57,855 nucleotides of DNA, taken from contig JARLGZ010000193.1 in NCBI GenBank assembly GCA_031292515.1, forward strand, positions 1-57,855. Direction: 5' to 3'. The position numbers were made by a program, and so were the translations under genes. The DNA is from Puia sp. (GTDB lineage: Bacteria; Bacteroidota; Bacteroidia; Chitinophagales; Chitinophagaceae). The notes below the pieces were generated by a model. That model did no database searches. It was not told the origin of the DNA and saw only the letters and a list, made by a program, of their open reading frames with translations. Below, one piece after another: positions 35,307 to 44,748 of this stretch (the stretch's first letter is position 1; each line of letters opens with the position of its first letter).

Positions 35307-38300
35307 TTAAAAATTGACATTGACCCCGCCCGTGAAATTCTTCATGATCGGGTAGTAACCCAGTCCTGCCGCTTCGGGGTCCATGACCTTCATCTTGTCG
35401 AAGAGGAGGAACAGGTTGGAGCCCGTAAAGAAGAACCGGATGCTGCTGACGGGCGTATTGCCAAACAACCGCTTGGGTAGCGTATAGCTGACATTGGCAT
35501 TCTTGAGCCGTAGGAAGGTTGCATTCCGCAGCCAGAAGCTCGAAGCCACATTCGTGCCGTCGGAGATATAGGCCCGGGGCAATGCCCCATTCGGATTGGT
35601 CGGGCTCCAATGATCCGCCCACATCGCATACACCCCGTTGTTGGTGATCAGCTTGTCCCATCCGCCGATGCCCTGGAAGAACAGGTCGATGCTCAGGTTC
35701 TTCCACCCGCCGCTAAGCGTGATGCCGTAGTTGTACCTGGGATCGGATCTGTCGGAGAGGATCACCTGGTCGTTGGCGTTCACGATGCCGTCGGGCGCGC
35801 CGCCGTTGGGACCATGCAGATCGGCATAACTCAGCATCCCCAGCGCATTGGGATAGCCCTGCAACGTGAGCTTCTTAGCCAGGTCATCGCTGGTGCGGAT
35901 GATGCCCGTACTGACATAGCCCGTGATGAGATTCAGCGGCTTGCCAATGGGGTTCAGGTAAGAAGGGGTACCCGGCGACACGTCGATCTTGGTGACCTTG
36001 CTCTTGCTATAGCCGATGTTCGCCCTTATCCCATAGGTGATGTTCCTGCCGGCACGGCCTGTATAGGCCGCCGAAGCCTCCCAACCCCTGACGTCCACGA
36101 TCCCATAGTTCTCATAGGGCAGCGTGAATCCAAAGGTCGCGGGAACGGTGAGCTGTCTGGCCAGCAGCATATCATAGGTGTGCCTGGTAAAATAGTCTGC
36201 CTGCAGGGTCAGTTTATTGTTCAGGAAGCCGGCGTCGATCCCCAGGTTCATGGACCGGGTACGCTCCCAGGTGATATTGGGGTTGGGATAGACGCTGGAA
36301 TAGATGGCGTTGGTGGCGGCGCCGAATAAAGGACCGTTGGTGACATTGTAGCTCTCCTGGTACTGAAAGGGGTTGACGGCATCGTTGCCCAGCAGCCCTT
36401 CCGAAGCCCTCAGTTTCAGGTTGCTCATCCAGTTCACATTGTCGCGGAAGAAGTTTTCCTCCGATATGCGCCAGGCCAGGGCCGCGGAAGGAAAGAAGCC
36501 CCAGCGCTTGCCCGGCGGAAAGATCTGCGACCCGTCATACCGGAAGGCGCTCTCGAAGATATATTTCCCCGCGTAATCGTAGTTGACCCTGCCGACATAG
36601 GAGAGCCGGCCCGTCTCGCTCGCCACGCCGGAAAAGGAGGTCAGGTTGGGATCGGAGCTGGCGATGTAGAGCTGATCGATGGACGTCGTGAGCAGGTCCT
36701 GTTTGGTGCCGGAGAAGTTGTTCATGCTGCTCTCGGATTGTTCGTAGACGCCCGTGGCGCTCACATGATGTCTTCCGAACTGCCGGTCGTAGACCAGGTA
36801 AAAGTCCAGCTGGTAGGAGTTGTTCTCGGTATAGGCTTCGCCGAGGCTGGAATAAGCCTGCTGCGAGATCACATGCGATCCGATGACGCTGTCGGTGATA
36901 ATATGCCCATTGGCGCCCGTCGTCGCGAAGTCATAGACCGTATACGGTTTGTACAGGGTCTTGTCCGTGATCGTATTGTAGTTGTAGCTGTAAGAAGCTT
37001 TCACCTTTAACCCCGGGACAACGGGGATCTTGTATTCCAGCGCGACGATGCCGTCGAAGGAGTTGTTATTGTTATGGTCATAGCCCCCGTCGTTGATGAT
37101 CTCCCCGGGATGCCAGGTGTTGAATTGCCCGTTCGCGGCGTTGCCCACCGGCTTTCCGCCAATATACATGGGCCAATAGGGCGAGGTGTTCATGATACCC
37201 TGATAGAGGTCGCCCAGCCCGTTGACGGGATAGTTGCCATCGTAGCTCCACCAGGGACGGTAGCTTTTCTTCATATTGCCATCCAGGGTGAGGCTGACAC
37301 TCAGATCTCTGCTGATCTTCGCATCCACGTTGCTCCGGACATTGTACCGCTTATAGCCTAGGTTGTTCAGCGTTCCGATATCATCATAATAGCCGGCGGA
37401 CATGAAGTATTTGATGTTCTCCGAGCCGCCATTGACGCTCAGGTTATGCTGGCTCAGGACGCCGTGCTTGTAGAGTTCGTCGCGCCAGCTATAGCTGTGC
37501 GTCTTGTAATAGGCCACCTCATCCGGCGAGAAATATCTTGGATCGGCCTGCGCCGCCGCCTCATCGTAGCCGTCCATAGTGTAGAGGGCATCGTTGTTGT
37601 ATTGCGTGTTCTGATAGGCGTTCATCGTCTTGACCGTCCGGGTAGGCGACTCCACGCCGACGCTGGCCTTGTAGCTGACCATCGGCTTCTGCAAAGCGCC
37701 CCGCTTCGTCGTCACGAGGATGACGCCATTGGAAGCCCGCGACCCATAGACCGCCGCGCTGGCCGCGTCTTTCAGGACCGTGATGCTCTCGACCTCATTG
37801 GGGTCCAGCCCGTCCATGCCACCCTGATCGCGCACGATCCCATCGATGACATACAAGGCCTGGGTATTGTTGAAAGTACCCAGGCCCCGGATCGTGATCG
37901 AGGGCGCCGCACCCGGCACCGTGGCGGAGCTCACCACCGTGAGACCTGGCACCCGTCCCGCCAGCGCGGTGCTCAGGTTGGATACCGGCAGATCTGCCAG
38001 TTCCTTGCCCGAGATCGTGGAGATGGATCCCGTGAGCGTAGCCTTCCGCTGGAGGCCGTAACCGACGACCACCACTTCATTATTGGCCTTGTCCTGCCGG
38101 ACCAGCGAGGCCGTGATCCGGGTCTTGCCGGTGAGGGAGAGGCGCAGCTCTTCGAAGCCGATGGCGGTGATCACCAGCGAGTCTGCGTTGTCGGGGACAT
38201 TGAGCTCAAAATAGCCATCGGCATTGGTAGACACGCCGATAGCCGAGTTCCTGACCAGGACCGAGGCCCCGGAGACCGGGTTGCCTTTATCGTCCCGGAC

Positions 38301-38738
38301 CGTGCCACTCACGACCCGGGCGACGGGTTTCTCCGGCGCCGGTTCGCCTGCGGCCGGGGTTTCAGAGACAGACGGCCCCGTTTCCTCTTTACGAAAGACG
38401 AGGATCGTACTGGCTTCCTGCCGGAAGGCGAGGCCTGTATTGGCGAGGATGATCGACAGGATCTGGTCTATCGACCGCGATGCCCGCGACAGATTGACGT
38501 GCCGGTAACGGGAGACTTGCTCCAACGGATAAGCCATGCGCAGGCCTGACAGCTTGCCGATGGCGTTGAGGGCGTTCCGCAGGGGTTCGTCGCGCAGTTC
38601 GAGCGTGATCTTTTTTTCGGCGGCGCTTTGTCCGTGGCCCGGATTGGCGACCAGCAGCTGGGCCGATAGCGAAACGGAAAGAACTAACCAGGCACTTACC
38701 TTCATAAGGAATGATGCGTTTACAAGGTTATTTTGCAT
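35307..38738 (-). CDS. SusC/RagA-family TonB-dependent receptor with STN domain
   Basis: A 1143-residue protein from the ATG at 38738. Domains in order: signal segment; secretin/TonB short N-terminal (STN) domain (about 45-120), which receives a signal from FecR; a carboxypeptidase-like beta domain (VSGTVRDDKGNPVSGASVLV); a TonB box and plug (YGLQRKATLTGSISTISG); then a 22-stranded barrel. The plug-barrel motif DAASAAVYGSRASNGVILVTTKRG is intact. The STN domain shows that this transporter also senses its ligand and controls the ECF sigma factor upstream. Imports oligosaccharides with SusD. Confidence 0.95.
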   Translation of the reverse strand: MQNNLVNASFLMKVSAWLVLSVSLSAQLLVANPGHGQSAAEKKITLELRDEPLRNALNAIGKLSGLRMAYPLEQVSRYRHVNLSRASRSIDQILSIILANTGLAFRQEASTILVFRKEETGPSVSETPAAGEPAPEKPVARVVSGTVRDDKGNPVSGASVLVRNSAIGVSTNADGYFELNVPDNADSLVITAIGFEELRLSLTGKTRITASLVRQDKANNEVVVVGYGLQRKATLTGSISTISGKELADLPVSNLSTALAGRVPGLTVVSSATVPGAAPSITIRGLGTFNNTQALYVIDGIVRDQGGMDGLDPNEVESITVLKDAASAAVYGSRASNGVILVTTKRGALQKPMVSYKASVGVESPTRTVKTMNAYQNTQYNNDALYTMDGYDEAAAQADPRYFSPDEVAYYKTHSYSWRDELYKHGVLSQHNLSVNGGSENIKYFMSAGYYDDIGTLNNLGYKRYNVRSNVDAKISRDLSVSLTLDGNMKKSYRPWWSYDGNYPVNGLGDLYQGIMNTSPYWPMYIGGKPVGNAANGQFNTWHPGEIINDGGYDHNNNNSFDGIVALEYKIPVVPGLKVKASYSYNYNTITDKTLYKPYTVYDFATTGANGHIITDSVIGSHVISQQAYSSLGEAYTENNSYQLDFYLVYDRQFGRHHVSATGVYEQSESSMNNFSGTKQDLLTTSIDQLYIASSDPNLTSFSGVASETGRLSYVGRVNYDYAGKYIFESAFRYDGSQIFPPGKRWGFFPSAALAWRISEENFFRDNVNWMSNLKLRASEGLLGNDAVNPFQYQESYNVTNGPLFGAATNAIYSSVYPNPNITWERTRSMNLGIDAGFLNNKLTLQADYFTRHTYDMLLARQLTVPATFGFTLPYENYGIVDVRGWEASAAYTGRAGRNITYGIRANIGYSKSKVTKIDVSPGTPSYLNPIGKPLNLITGYVSTGIIRTSDDLAKKLTLQGYPNALGMLSYADLHGPNGGAPDGIVNANDQVILSDRSDPRYNYGITLSGGWKNLSIDLFFQGIGGWDKLITNNGVYAMWADHWSPTNPNGALPRAYISDGTNVASSFWLRNATFLRLKNANVSYTLPKRLFGNTPVSSIRFFFTGSNLFLLFDKMKVMDPEAAGLGYYPIMKNFTGGVNVNF

Positions 38739-38863
38739 AACTTGCAAGGGGTTTAAAATGAGCAAAATTGTTTTAGGCCACCCCTCTGATAGCTGTCCAG
38801 GCATGGGAGGGGTTTTTTATTGGCATGAGCCGGTGGGAACTAACTGGTCGATGTTTTCATGGC
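38739..38863. other. region upstream of susC
   Basis: A short AT-rich stretch before the SusC start. It should carry the promoter of the PUL operon, probably used by the ECF sigma factor at 41167. No consensus could be fixed. The large 15-bp array starts just upstream of it. Confidence 0.35.
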
Positions 38864-39392
38864 ATTATCGTTTTGGTGAATGTCGTTTTGGTAATGATCG
38901 ATTTGGTATCTGTTGCTTTGGTATTCGTCGTTTCGGCGATTATCGTTTTGGCAATTGTCACTTTCGTATTTGTCACTTTCGTATTTGTCACTTTCGTATT
39001 TGTCACTTTAGTAATCGCAGCTTTGGCGATTATCGCTATCACAGTCGTCGCTTTGACAGTCGTCGTTTTGCAGTTATGTTTCAGTAGCTACCTTTTCTTG
39101 ATAGCCACCATTCTCACGATTATCGCTTTGACGGCTGCCGTTCTCCTGATTATCGTTTTGTCAACTATCATTTTTTTTGAGTTATCGTTTTACAGCTATC
39201 GTTCACAGCTATCGTTTACAGCCATTGTTCACAGCGATCGTTCACAGCTATCGCTTTCGCGGCTGCCTTTTTGATAGCTATCCTTTTGGTCGCCGTCGTT
39301 TTCGTGATTGTCATTTTCGTGCGTGATTGCCATTTGTGCGTGCCTGTCATTTTTGTAATCGTCGTTGTTTTGACGGTCGTTGTTTTGATCTA
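38864..39392. repeat. large degenerate tandem array, about 35 units, between susC and fecR
   Basis: From 38864 at least thirteen consecutive units of exactly 15 bp follow one another (consensus ATTGTCRYTTTSGTA). Three adjacent units near 38969-38998 are nearly identical and the rest have drifted. After about 39190 the period shifts toward 13 bp (TTCACAGCTATCG). The array runs to the FecR stop codon at 39390. Because 15 is a multiple of three, long open frames arise on both strands as artefacts. Confidence 0.95.
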
Positions 39393-40427
39393 TTCACATC
39401 CCTTGCCGTCAATCTCGACGGCTTTATCGTCCTGGCTCCGCGTATAGCTCGCATTCCGGATGGTGCAGAGCGTCTCCAGGACATTCTCCAGCGTCTCCGT
39501 CCCGCTGAACGAGGCGACGATCAGGCACCTGGCCAGTTCCGGATTCCTGAAACGGATTGCAACACCGTAACGCTGGCTGATCGTTTCCGCTATGCTTCCA
39601 AAGTCGTCCCCATCGAAAACCATATCCTTCTTCGTCCAGTTGGTGACGAGCCGCTCCGCATTCACGGTTCGCTGCTCTGCTTCATCCTGCGGAACATTGT
39701 AGACAATCTGCTGATTCGGCGCCAGCTCCGCCAGCACCTTCCTGCCATTCTCCACCCGCACCTTGCCGCCCGTCACCGACACCGTGACCCGGTTACTGTC
39801 CGAGCTGATGTTAAAAGCCGTTCCCAGTACGATCGTCCGGACCTTGCCGGTGTGGATGATAAAAGGTCTTTTGTTATCGTGCCGCACATCGAAATAAGCT
39901 TCTCCCTGTAGCGACACCTCCCGGCTGCTATCCGGGAAGCCGGCGGGATAGTCCAGCGTGCTCCCGGCGTGCAGGACGACCGTACTCCCGTCCGGCAGCA
40001 CGATATTCCGTATATAATCGGGATGCGTGATGGTCTGTACCGCATATTGGGTAGCTGTATGGCCGGCCCTGTCCGGATGGCCTGTAAACAAGAGGTAAAG
40101 GCCTATCGCGATCACCAGCACGGCGGCTGCCGCCGCGGCAACCCGCCACCTCCGGATCAGGGGCACCGGCCGGAATTTTTCGAAGTCGATCTCCCGCTCT
40201 TTGCCCTTCTCCATGATTCGGCTGAATACCTTCGATTTGTCCGGCCCCGCGTCCTGCGGTGTCTTATCGGCCCATTCCTGCCACAGCCTGGTGAGCTTCG
40301 CGCTCAGCGTGCCGTCGGCCTGTCCCTCCTGCACCAGGCGCCAGAATTCGTTAAACTCTTCGGCGGTAATGGTACCCCGAACGTATTTATCGAAAAGATC
40401 TTCCAGGCGGATGGAGTGAAAGGTCAT
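39390..40427 (-). CDS. FecR-family anti-sigma regulator
   Basis: A 345-residue protein with an N-terminal cytoplasmic anti-sigma domain (residues 1-90), one membrane helix (AAAAAVLVIAIGLYLLF, about 94-112), and a periplasmic FecR domain with IVLPDGSTVVLHAGSTLDYP and VTVSVTGGKVRVENG. The C-terminal DUF4974-like part (DFGSIAETISQRYGVAIRF) is where the STN domain of SusC is expected to bind. It holds the ECF sigma factor inactive until substrate is bound. It lies 65 bases after the sigma gene. Confidence 0.93.
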   Translation of the reverse strand: MTFHSIRLEDLFDKYVRGTITAEEFNEFWRLVQEGQADGTLSAKLTRLWQEWADKTPQDAGPDKSKVFSRIMEKGKEREIDFEKFRPVPLIRRWRVAAAAAAVLVIAIGLYLLFTGHPDRAGHTATQYAVQTITHPDYIRNIVLPDGSTVVLHAGSTLDYPAGFPDSSREVSLQGEAYFDVRHDNKRPFIIHTGKVRTIVLGTAFNISSDSNRVTVSVTGGKVRVENGRKVLAELAPNQQIVYNVPQDEAEQRTVNAERLVTNWTKKDMVFDGDDFGSIAETISQRYGVAIRFRNPELARCLIVASFSGTETLENVLETLCTIRNASYTRSQDDKAVEIDGKGCE

Positions 40428-40492
40428 AAGGTTGTGTTAGGACCTATAGACGGTAAAAAGGAAGGAGCGGTACTAGTGAGCAGGGAAAAAAA

Positions 40493-41167
40493 TTAAAAAA
40501 GAGTATAGATCAGCCATCCCAGGATCGGCAGCAGTCCGTCCAGGGATTTCTTTTTCAGCAGGTTCCGCAGGCTCCGCTGGGCGTCGGCCATGGTGTTCTT
40601 TACCGTCTGATGACTGAGATTGAGCCGTTGCGCGATCTCTTCGTGGCTAAGCCCTTCGATCCGGTGGAGAGTGAAGACCAGCCGGCGGCGTAGCGTCAAC
40701 CCGCTGAGGATCTCGCCCAGCAGCCCCTGCGCTTCTTTGTCCAGGAGCCGGTAGTCGGCGCCCTGAACGGGCGGCTGTTTGATGGCTTCGAAGAGGATCT
40801 TCTGGTATTTGGCATGCCGGGCCGTCACGGCAAAGAAATCCATGGCTTTGTTATGGGCGACGCGCAGTAAAAAGGCTTCTAAATTGTGTATGCCGGGAAG
40901 GAGCTCACGGCCGGTCCACAGCTTGAGGAAAACATCCGCGGCGATCTCTTCTGCGACTTCGGAAGTCTTGGTGAGCGCCATCATATAATTGTATAGCCGG
41001 TCCCAATGACGATCGAAGATGATCTTAAAGGCCGCTTCGCTCCCTTGGGCTATCTGTTCAAGGATATCTTTATCATATGGTGGCAGTTCGCTCAGGCTGG
41101 CAGTTCGTTTTATGGCGCTAAAATAATTAAAATTGCAATACACGAAACAAATTATCTGCCGCGTCAC
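40493..41167 (-). CDS. ECF sigma factor (PUL-associated)
   Basis: A sigma-70 family protein of up to 224 residues. Region 2 (FDRHWDRLYNYMMALTKTSEVAEEIAADVFLKLW) and region 4 (RRLVFTLHRIEGLSHEEIAQRLNLSHQTVKNTMADA) are clear. No ATG precedes region 2; the first candidate start is GTG at 41167, another GTG at 41143. The C-terminus has a hydrophobic tail (LLPILGWLIYTLF). It should transcribe the SusC operon and be controlled by the FecR protein. It is divergent from the esterase gene, only 12 bases apart if GTG 41167 is used. Confidence 0.93.
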   Translation of the reverse strand: MTRQIICFVYCNFNYFSAIKRTASLSELPPYDKDILEQIAQGSEAAFKIIFDRHWDRLYNYMMALTKTSEVAEEIAADVFLKLWTGRELLPGIHNLEAFLLRVAHNKAMDFFAVTARHAKYQKILFEAIKQPPVQGADYRLLDKEAQGLLGEILSGLTLRRRLVFTLHRIEGLSHEEIAQRLNLSHQTVKNTMADAQRSLRNLLKKKSLDGLLPILGWLIYTLF

Positions 41168-41179
41168 TATCTTCCCATT

Positions 41180-42592
41180 ATGAAAAAGCTTTGCGCCATG
41201 AAAAAAAATATATTGTTTTGCCTGCTCCTCGCTTATACCAGCACCTATACCAGCGCTTCTTTCGCTGCTGTCCGTCTGCCCGCCGTCATCTCAGACAGCA
41301 TGGTGCTCCAGCAACAATCGACCGCCAGGCTCTGGGGCTGGTGCGAGCCCGCGGAGATGATCTATATCACGACTTCCTGGAACCATCGTATCGATTCCGT
41401 CAAAGGCACCCGCGATGGCAATTGGCTCCTCTCCGTTCCCACTCCCGCCGCCGGCGGTCCGTATACGATCCGCATCAAGGCCGGAAACACCATCGAACTC
41501 AAAGGCATCCTCATCGGCGAGGTATGGGTCTGTTCCGGTCAGTCGAATATGGAGATGAGCGAGACCTGGGGACTGCCCGATACCCGAAGCGAATTCCCCA
41601 CCTGCGCCAACACGAATCTCCGTTTCTTCCATATCCCCAAGACCACTTCCCGTCAACCCCAGGACGACTGCAAGGCCAGCTGGGCAAGCTGCGACAGCAA
41701 CCAGCTTAAGTCCTTCAGCGCCGTGGCCTACTTCTTTGGCAAGAAACTTTCTCAGCAGCTGCACGTCCCCGTGGGTCTCATCGAAGCCGCCTGGGGCGGA
41801 ACCGCCGCGGAAGTCTGGACCCCTTCCCAATATGTCGATGCCGACGCCGCTCTCAAAAATGCGGCCGACTCCCTCCAACCCGCCGACTGGTGGCCCCATG
41901 TTCCGGGCTATTGCTACAACGCGATGATCGCCCCGGTCACCCCCTTCACCGTCGCAGGCGCCATCTGGTACCAGGGCGAGAGCAATGTCCGTACCGCCGG
42001 CACCTATGCCCATTTGCTCGACACGATGATCGTCGCCTGGCGTAGGGCCTGGAATGCCCCCCTGCCCTTTTATTATGTCCAGATCGCTCCCTTCGCCTAT
42101 GGACATCAGGAAGACGCCGCCCGGCTCCGTGAGCAGCAAGATGCCGCCGCCCGCCTCGACCATACCGGCATGGTCGTGATCAGCGATCTCGTTACCGACA
42201 CCACCAATATCCATCCCAAAAACAAACACGAAGTAGGCTATCGCCTTGCCGCTTGGGCACTCGCGGATACCTATCATCAGGGGGATTCCGCCTGGAGGAG
42301 TCCCTGGTTTGAAAGTCTCGAAGCCAAAGGCGACAAGCTCATCCTGCACGTCGCCGACGCCCCGGAAGGGCTGCATCTTTCCGGCCCCTCCGTTAAGGAA
42401 TTGTATATCGCGGGGGAAGACCGGGTCTTCTATCCGGCCCGGCTAAGGATCGAAGGCGACCGTCTCATCGTTTCGTCGCCCCTGGTCAGGCGGCCCATCG
42501 CGGTCCGGTATCAGTATAGCAATGCCGGCATCGGGAATATCTCCGGCAAGACGGGTCTGCCGCTGGCGCCGTTTCGGACGGACAGGTGGTAA
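41180..42592 (+). CDS. sialate O-acetylesterase-like SGNH hydrolase, secreted
   Basis: About 471 residues from the ATG at 41180 (an ATG at 41198 is an alternative); the longer open frame starting at 41006 overlaps the sigma gene and is unlikely. A signal peptide (ILFCLLLAYTSTYTSASFAA) is followed by the SGNH motifs GQSNMEMSE (serine nucleophile), the central GGTAAEVW and IWYQGESNV with its conserved oxyanion residues. The family removes acetyl groups from sialic acid and from plant polysaccharides. It is divergent from the ECF sigma gene, so it may be expressed with this locus. Confidence 0.85.
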   Translation: MKKLCAMKKNILFCLLLAYTSTYTSASFAAVRLPAVISDSMVLQQQSTARLWGWCEPAEMIYITTSWNHRIDSVKGTRDGNWLLSVPTPAAGGPYTIRIKAGNTIELKGILIGEVWVCSGQSNMEMSETWGLPDTRSEFPTCANTNLRFFHIPKTTSRQPQDDCKASWASCDSNQLKSFSAVAYFFGKKLSQQLHVPVGLIEAAWGGTAAEVWTPSQYVDADAALKNAADSLQPADWWPHVPGYCYNAMIAPVTPFTVAGAIWYQGESNVRTAGTYAHLLDTMIVAWRRAWNAPLPFYYVQIAPFAYGHQEDAARLREQQDAAARLDHTGMVVISDLVTDTTNIHPKNKHEVGYRLAAWALADTYHQGDSAWRSPWFESLEAKGDKLILHVADAPEGLHLSGPSVKELYIAGEDRVFYPARLRIEGDRLIVSSPLVRRPIAVRYQYSNAGIGNISGKTGLPLAPFRTDRW

Positions 42593-42663
42593 AGGCCTGC
42601 CTTATCGCGCGGCAAGGTCTCCCCAATAGCGGAGATCGGAGATGGGTAGCCGTCACAGGCCCG

Positions 42664-44466
42664 TCACGGCTTTTGCACCTTCGTAAAGACGTAGGGATCG
42701 TACTCCACTTCGTCATTCTGCTTCGTCAGCAGGGAGACCACTTTGCCGCCCGAAAGGGTAAAAGCCGTCTTAAAGATCCCGTACTCCATGTTGTTCCAGA
42801 CCATTAGCCAGTCGCCGTCCCCCAGATAGTCGAGGGTAGCTGTCAGGTGAGCATGTCCGTTAAAGGTGAGGAGGAGACGGCTGTGGGGAGCGCCGGTCTT
42901 GCCGTCCGGGCCGGCGTTAATGCCCGCCCCGTTAAGGCCCGCACCGCTTTTGGCATTCTTGTCTGTCGTACCGACATGGATGTCGACCGAACCATACAGC
43001 GGGTTGGTATAGCGACCGGCATAGGACGCGAGGGGGAGCGCGGGCGCCAGGCCTTTCGCCGCCTGTTGTCTCCAGCCTTCTATCGTCTTCAGGGTGTCCT
43101 GCATTTCAGCGGCGGCTCCTGCGAACATCTGTTTGCTCCGGTTCACATAAGGGACCCCGAGATAGGCGTCCAGCAGCTGGTTGCGCAGGGCGATAAAAAA
43201 TTCCTGGTAGTCGTTGTTGGAGAGTACGGCGATCGCCAGCCGCTCTTCGGGTACGAAGGTCAGCACGCTCACCATGCCGGAGGCGCCGCCGGTATGAAAG
43301 AACACCTGTCTGCCGTTGTAGTCCTCCTGGAACAGGCCGAGGCCGTAGCCGGTGATATGGCTGGGATAGCGCATCGATTTTCGGCTCGACACGATGGTAT
43401 TCATATCCCTTGTCTGTTGCAGGATGTCGAAAGACATCAGTTGCCGTCCCTCAAATCTCCCGCTGTCCAGTTGAAACTCCAGCCAGTGTGCAAGATCCGA
43501 GACATTGCTGAGGATGGCGGCGGCCGGGGCAAGGTTGTCCCAGTTGTCCAGCGGCAGCTCCTGCTGGGTTCCCGTGAACCCCGTGGTATAGGCTTTCGAC
43601 AGGTTGGCGCCCGCGGGGACGTCTTTCAGGCTGGTATAGGTGCCGTTCATAGAGAGCGGAGAGAGGATGCTGTCGCGGATATAGGACTGCCAGGATTTGC
43701 CCGTGACCTTCGGAATGACCTGGCCGGCGGCCAGGAAGCAACTGTTGCAATAGCCGAATTCTTCGCGGAAGGGTTTGACCGGTTTGAGCAGATGCATCTT
43801 TTGCATGATCTCCTGGCTGTTCAGCCGGCTGTTCCAGAAGGTGAAATCGCCCTGAAAAGTCTTGGTCCCGATGCGATGGCAGAGCAGGTCCCGGATACTC
43901 AGGAGGCCCGTCGTCGATGGCTCGTAGAGCGTAAAAGAGGGATAATATTTCGTGAACCTGTCGTCCAGCGAGAGCTTATGATCGTAGTCCAGCTGGCTCA
44001 GGGCGGTGCCGGTGAACAACTTGGTGTTGCTGGCGATCATAAACAGGGTGTGTTCGTCCACCGGCTCTTTCGAGACGATGTCTTTTACGCCATATCCTTT
44101 CATCACCACCACTTTCCCGTCCTTGATGACCAGGAGCGACAAACCCGGAAGCTGCCAGTCTTCCAGCCCTTGCCGGATATATCCGTCGAGGCTGTCGGTG
44201 ACAAAGGCCGGTGTCTGCGCGGACAGACGGATACCCGGCAAAAAGATCCCCGACAAAAGAAGGAGGGGCAAAACAAGCCGGAAGGAGCGGGACGGAAAAG
44301 AGAATCTGCACGGGAAAAAGGGGCGGCCGGGACGGAAGAGACGGGTGTTGAGAATGGAGCGGATTGAAAGAGAGAAGCGGGCCATGAGAAGAAAGCGGGC
44401 TGTGGGAAGAAAGTGGGCCTTGAGATAAAAGTGCACCCTGAGAGTCGGAATAAGAATCTGTCGCAT
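42664..44466 (-). CDS. serine beta-lactamase-like hydrolase with C-terminal beta domain
   Basis: Up to 600 residues. The nucleophile motif S-x-x-K is SNTK (FMIASNTKLFTGTALSQ), the YxN element is FGYCNSCFLAAG and the third motif is FHTGGASGMVS, the class C beta-lactamase/penicillin-binding protein pattern. The last part, after about residue 430, is a DUF3471-like beta domain. The N-terminus is odd: the first 60 residues are arginine/leucine-rich and encoded by 18-bp repeats (RFLLMARFSLS type). The real start may be the ATG at 44385. A hydrophobic signal segment (LVLPLLLLSGIFL) follows. Likely an exported esterase or peptidase; substrate unknown. Confidence 0.8.
   Translation of the reverse strand: MRQILIPTLRVHFYLKAHFLPTARFLLMARFSLSIRSILNTRLFRPGRPFFPCRFSFPSRSFRLVLPLLLLSGIFLPGIRLSAQTPAFVTDSLDGYIRQGLEDWQLPGLSLLVIKDGKVVVMKGYGVKDIVSKEPVDEHTLFMIASNTKLFTGTALSQLDYDHKLSLDDRFTKYYPSFTLYEPSTTGLLSIRDLLCHRIGTKTFQGDFTFWNSRLNSQEIMQKMHLLKPVKPFREEFGYCNSCFLAAGQVIPKVTGKSWQSYIRDSILSPLSMNGTYTSLKDVPAGANLSKAYTTGFTGTQQELPLDNWDNLAPAAAILSNVSDLAHWLEFQLDSGRFEGRQLMSFDILQQTRDMNTIVSSRKSMRYPSHITGYGLGLFQEDYNGRQVFFHTGGASGMVSVLTFVPEERLAIAVLSNNDYQEFFIALRNQLLDAYLGVPYVNRSKQMFAGAAAEMQDTLKTIEGWRQQAAKGLAPALPLASYAGRYTNPLYGSVDIHVGTTDKNAKSGAGLNGAGINAGPDGKTGAPHSRLLLTFNGHAHLTATLDYLGDGDWLMVWNNMEYGIFKTAFTLSGGKVVSLLTKQNDEVEYDPYVFTKVQKP
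44378..44449. repeat. four-copy 18-bp array in the N-terminus of the serine hydrolase
   Basis: Four exact-length units of 18 bp, consensus CGGGCCNTGAGAAGAAAG. Eighteen is a multiple of three, so the frame continues through it. The array overlaps the N-terminal coding region and the alternative start. Confidence 0.9.
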
Positions 44467-44748
44467 GAGGCAGTTCGTTTATTCTAAGCTACGTAAAAAA
44501 TGCTATTTCCCGGCAAAGTTAAAAGAACGCTAAATCGCCCCGCGGCGCGACCCGGGCTGCCGCCGCAGTTAAATTTTTCCGACCTTACCGGTCCGATTGC
44601 CAATGCCCGCCGTTCATCGATTGTTCCGGCCAGATTAGTACGGCCAGATGTGGCCCGATAGGGCCCGGTTCGAGATAATCCGGTTCGATGGCGCCAGATT
44701 TGCAAAACCTGCTTATCTTACACCTAACTACAATGCTTTCTGATCATT
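44467..44748. other. intergenic region between divergent genes
   Basis: No gene is seen. GC-rich direct repeats (CGGCCAGAT near 44629 and 44641) at 44622-44702 recall a decayed array. The rest should hold promoters of both flanking genes, but none could be fixed. Confidence 0.4.

Noticed and set aside
37446-38549. A 367-residue open frame opposite the SusC gene
   Set aside because: Antisense shadow of the STN/plug region of SusC.
38825-39274. A 149-residue hydrophobic open frame (plus strand) and an antisense frame in the same region
   Set aside because: The region is a 15-bp tandem array; a period that is a multiple of three keeps frames open without coding. The product is a monotone valine/isoleucine repeat with no family match.
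38864-39392. CRISPR array
   Set aside because: Units follow directly on one another without unique spacers, are only 13-15 bp, and no cas genes are present.
42847-44367. A 506-residue open frame opposite the serine hydrolase gene
   Set aside because: The minus-strand protein has full beta-lactamase motifs; the antisense frame is an effect of GC-rich codon use.
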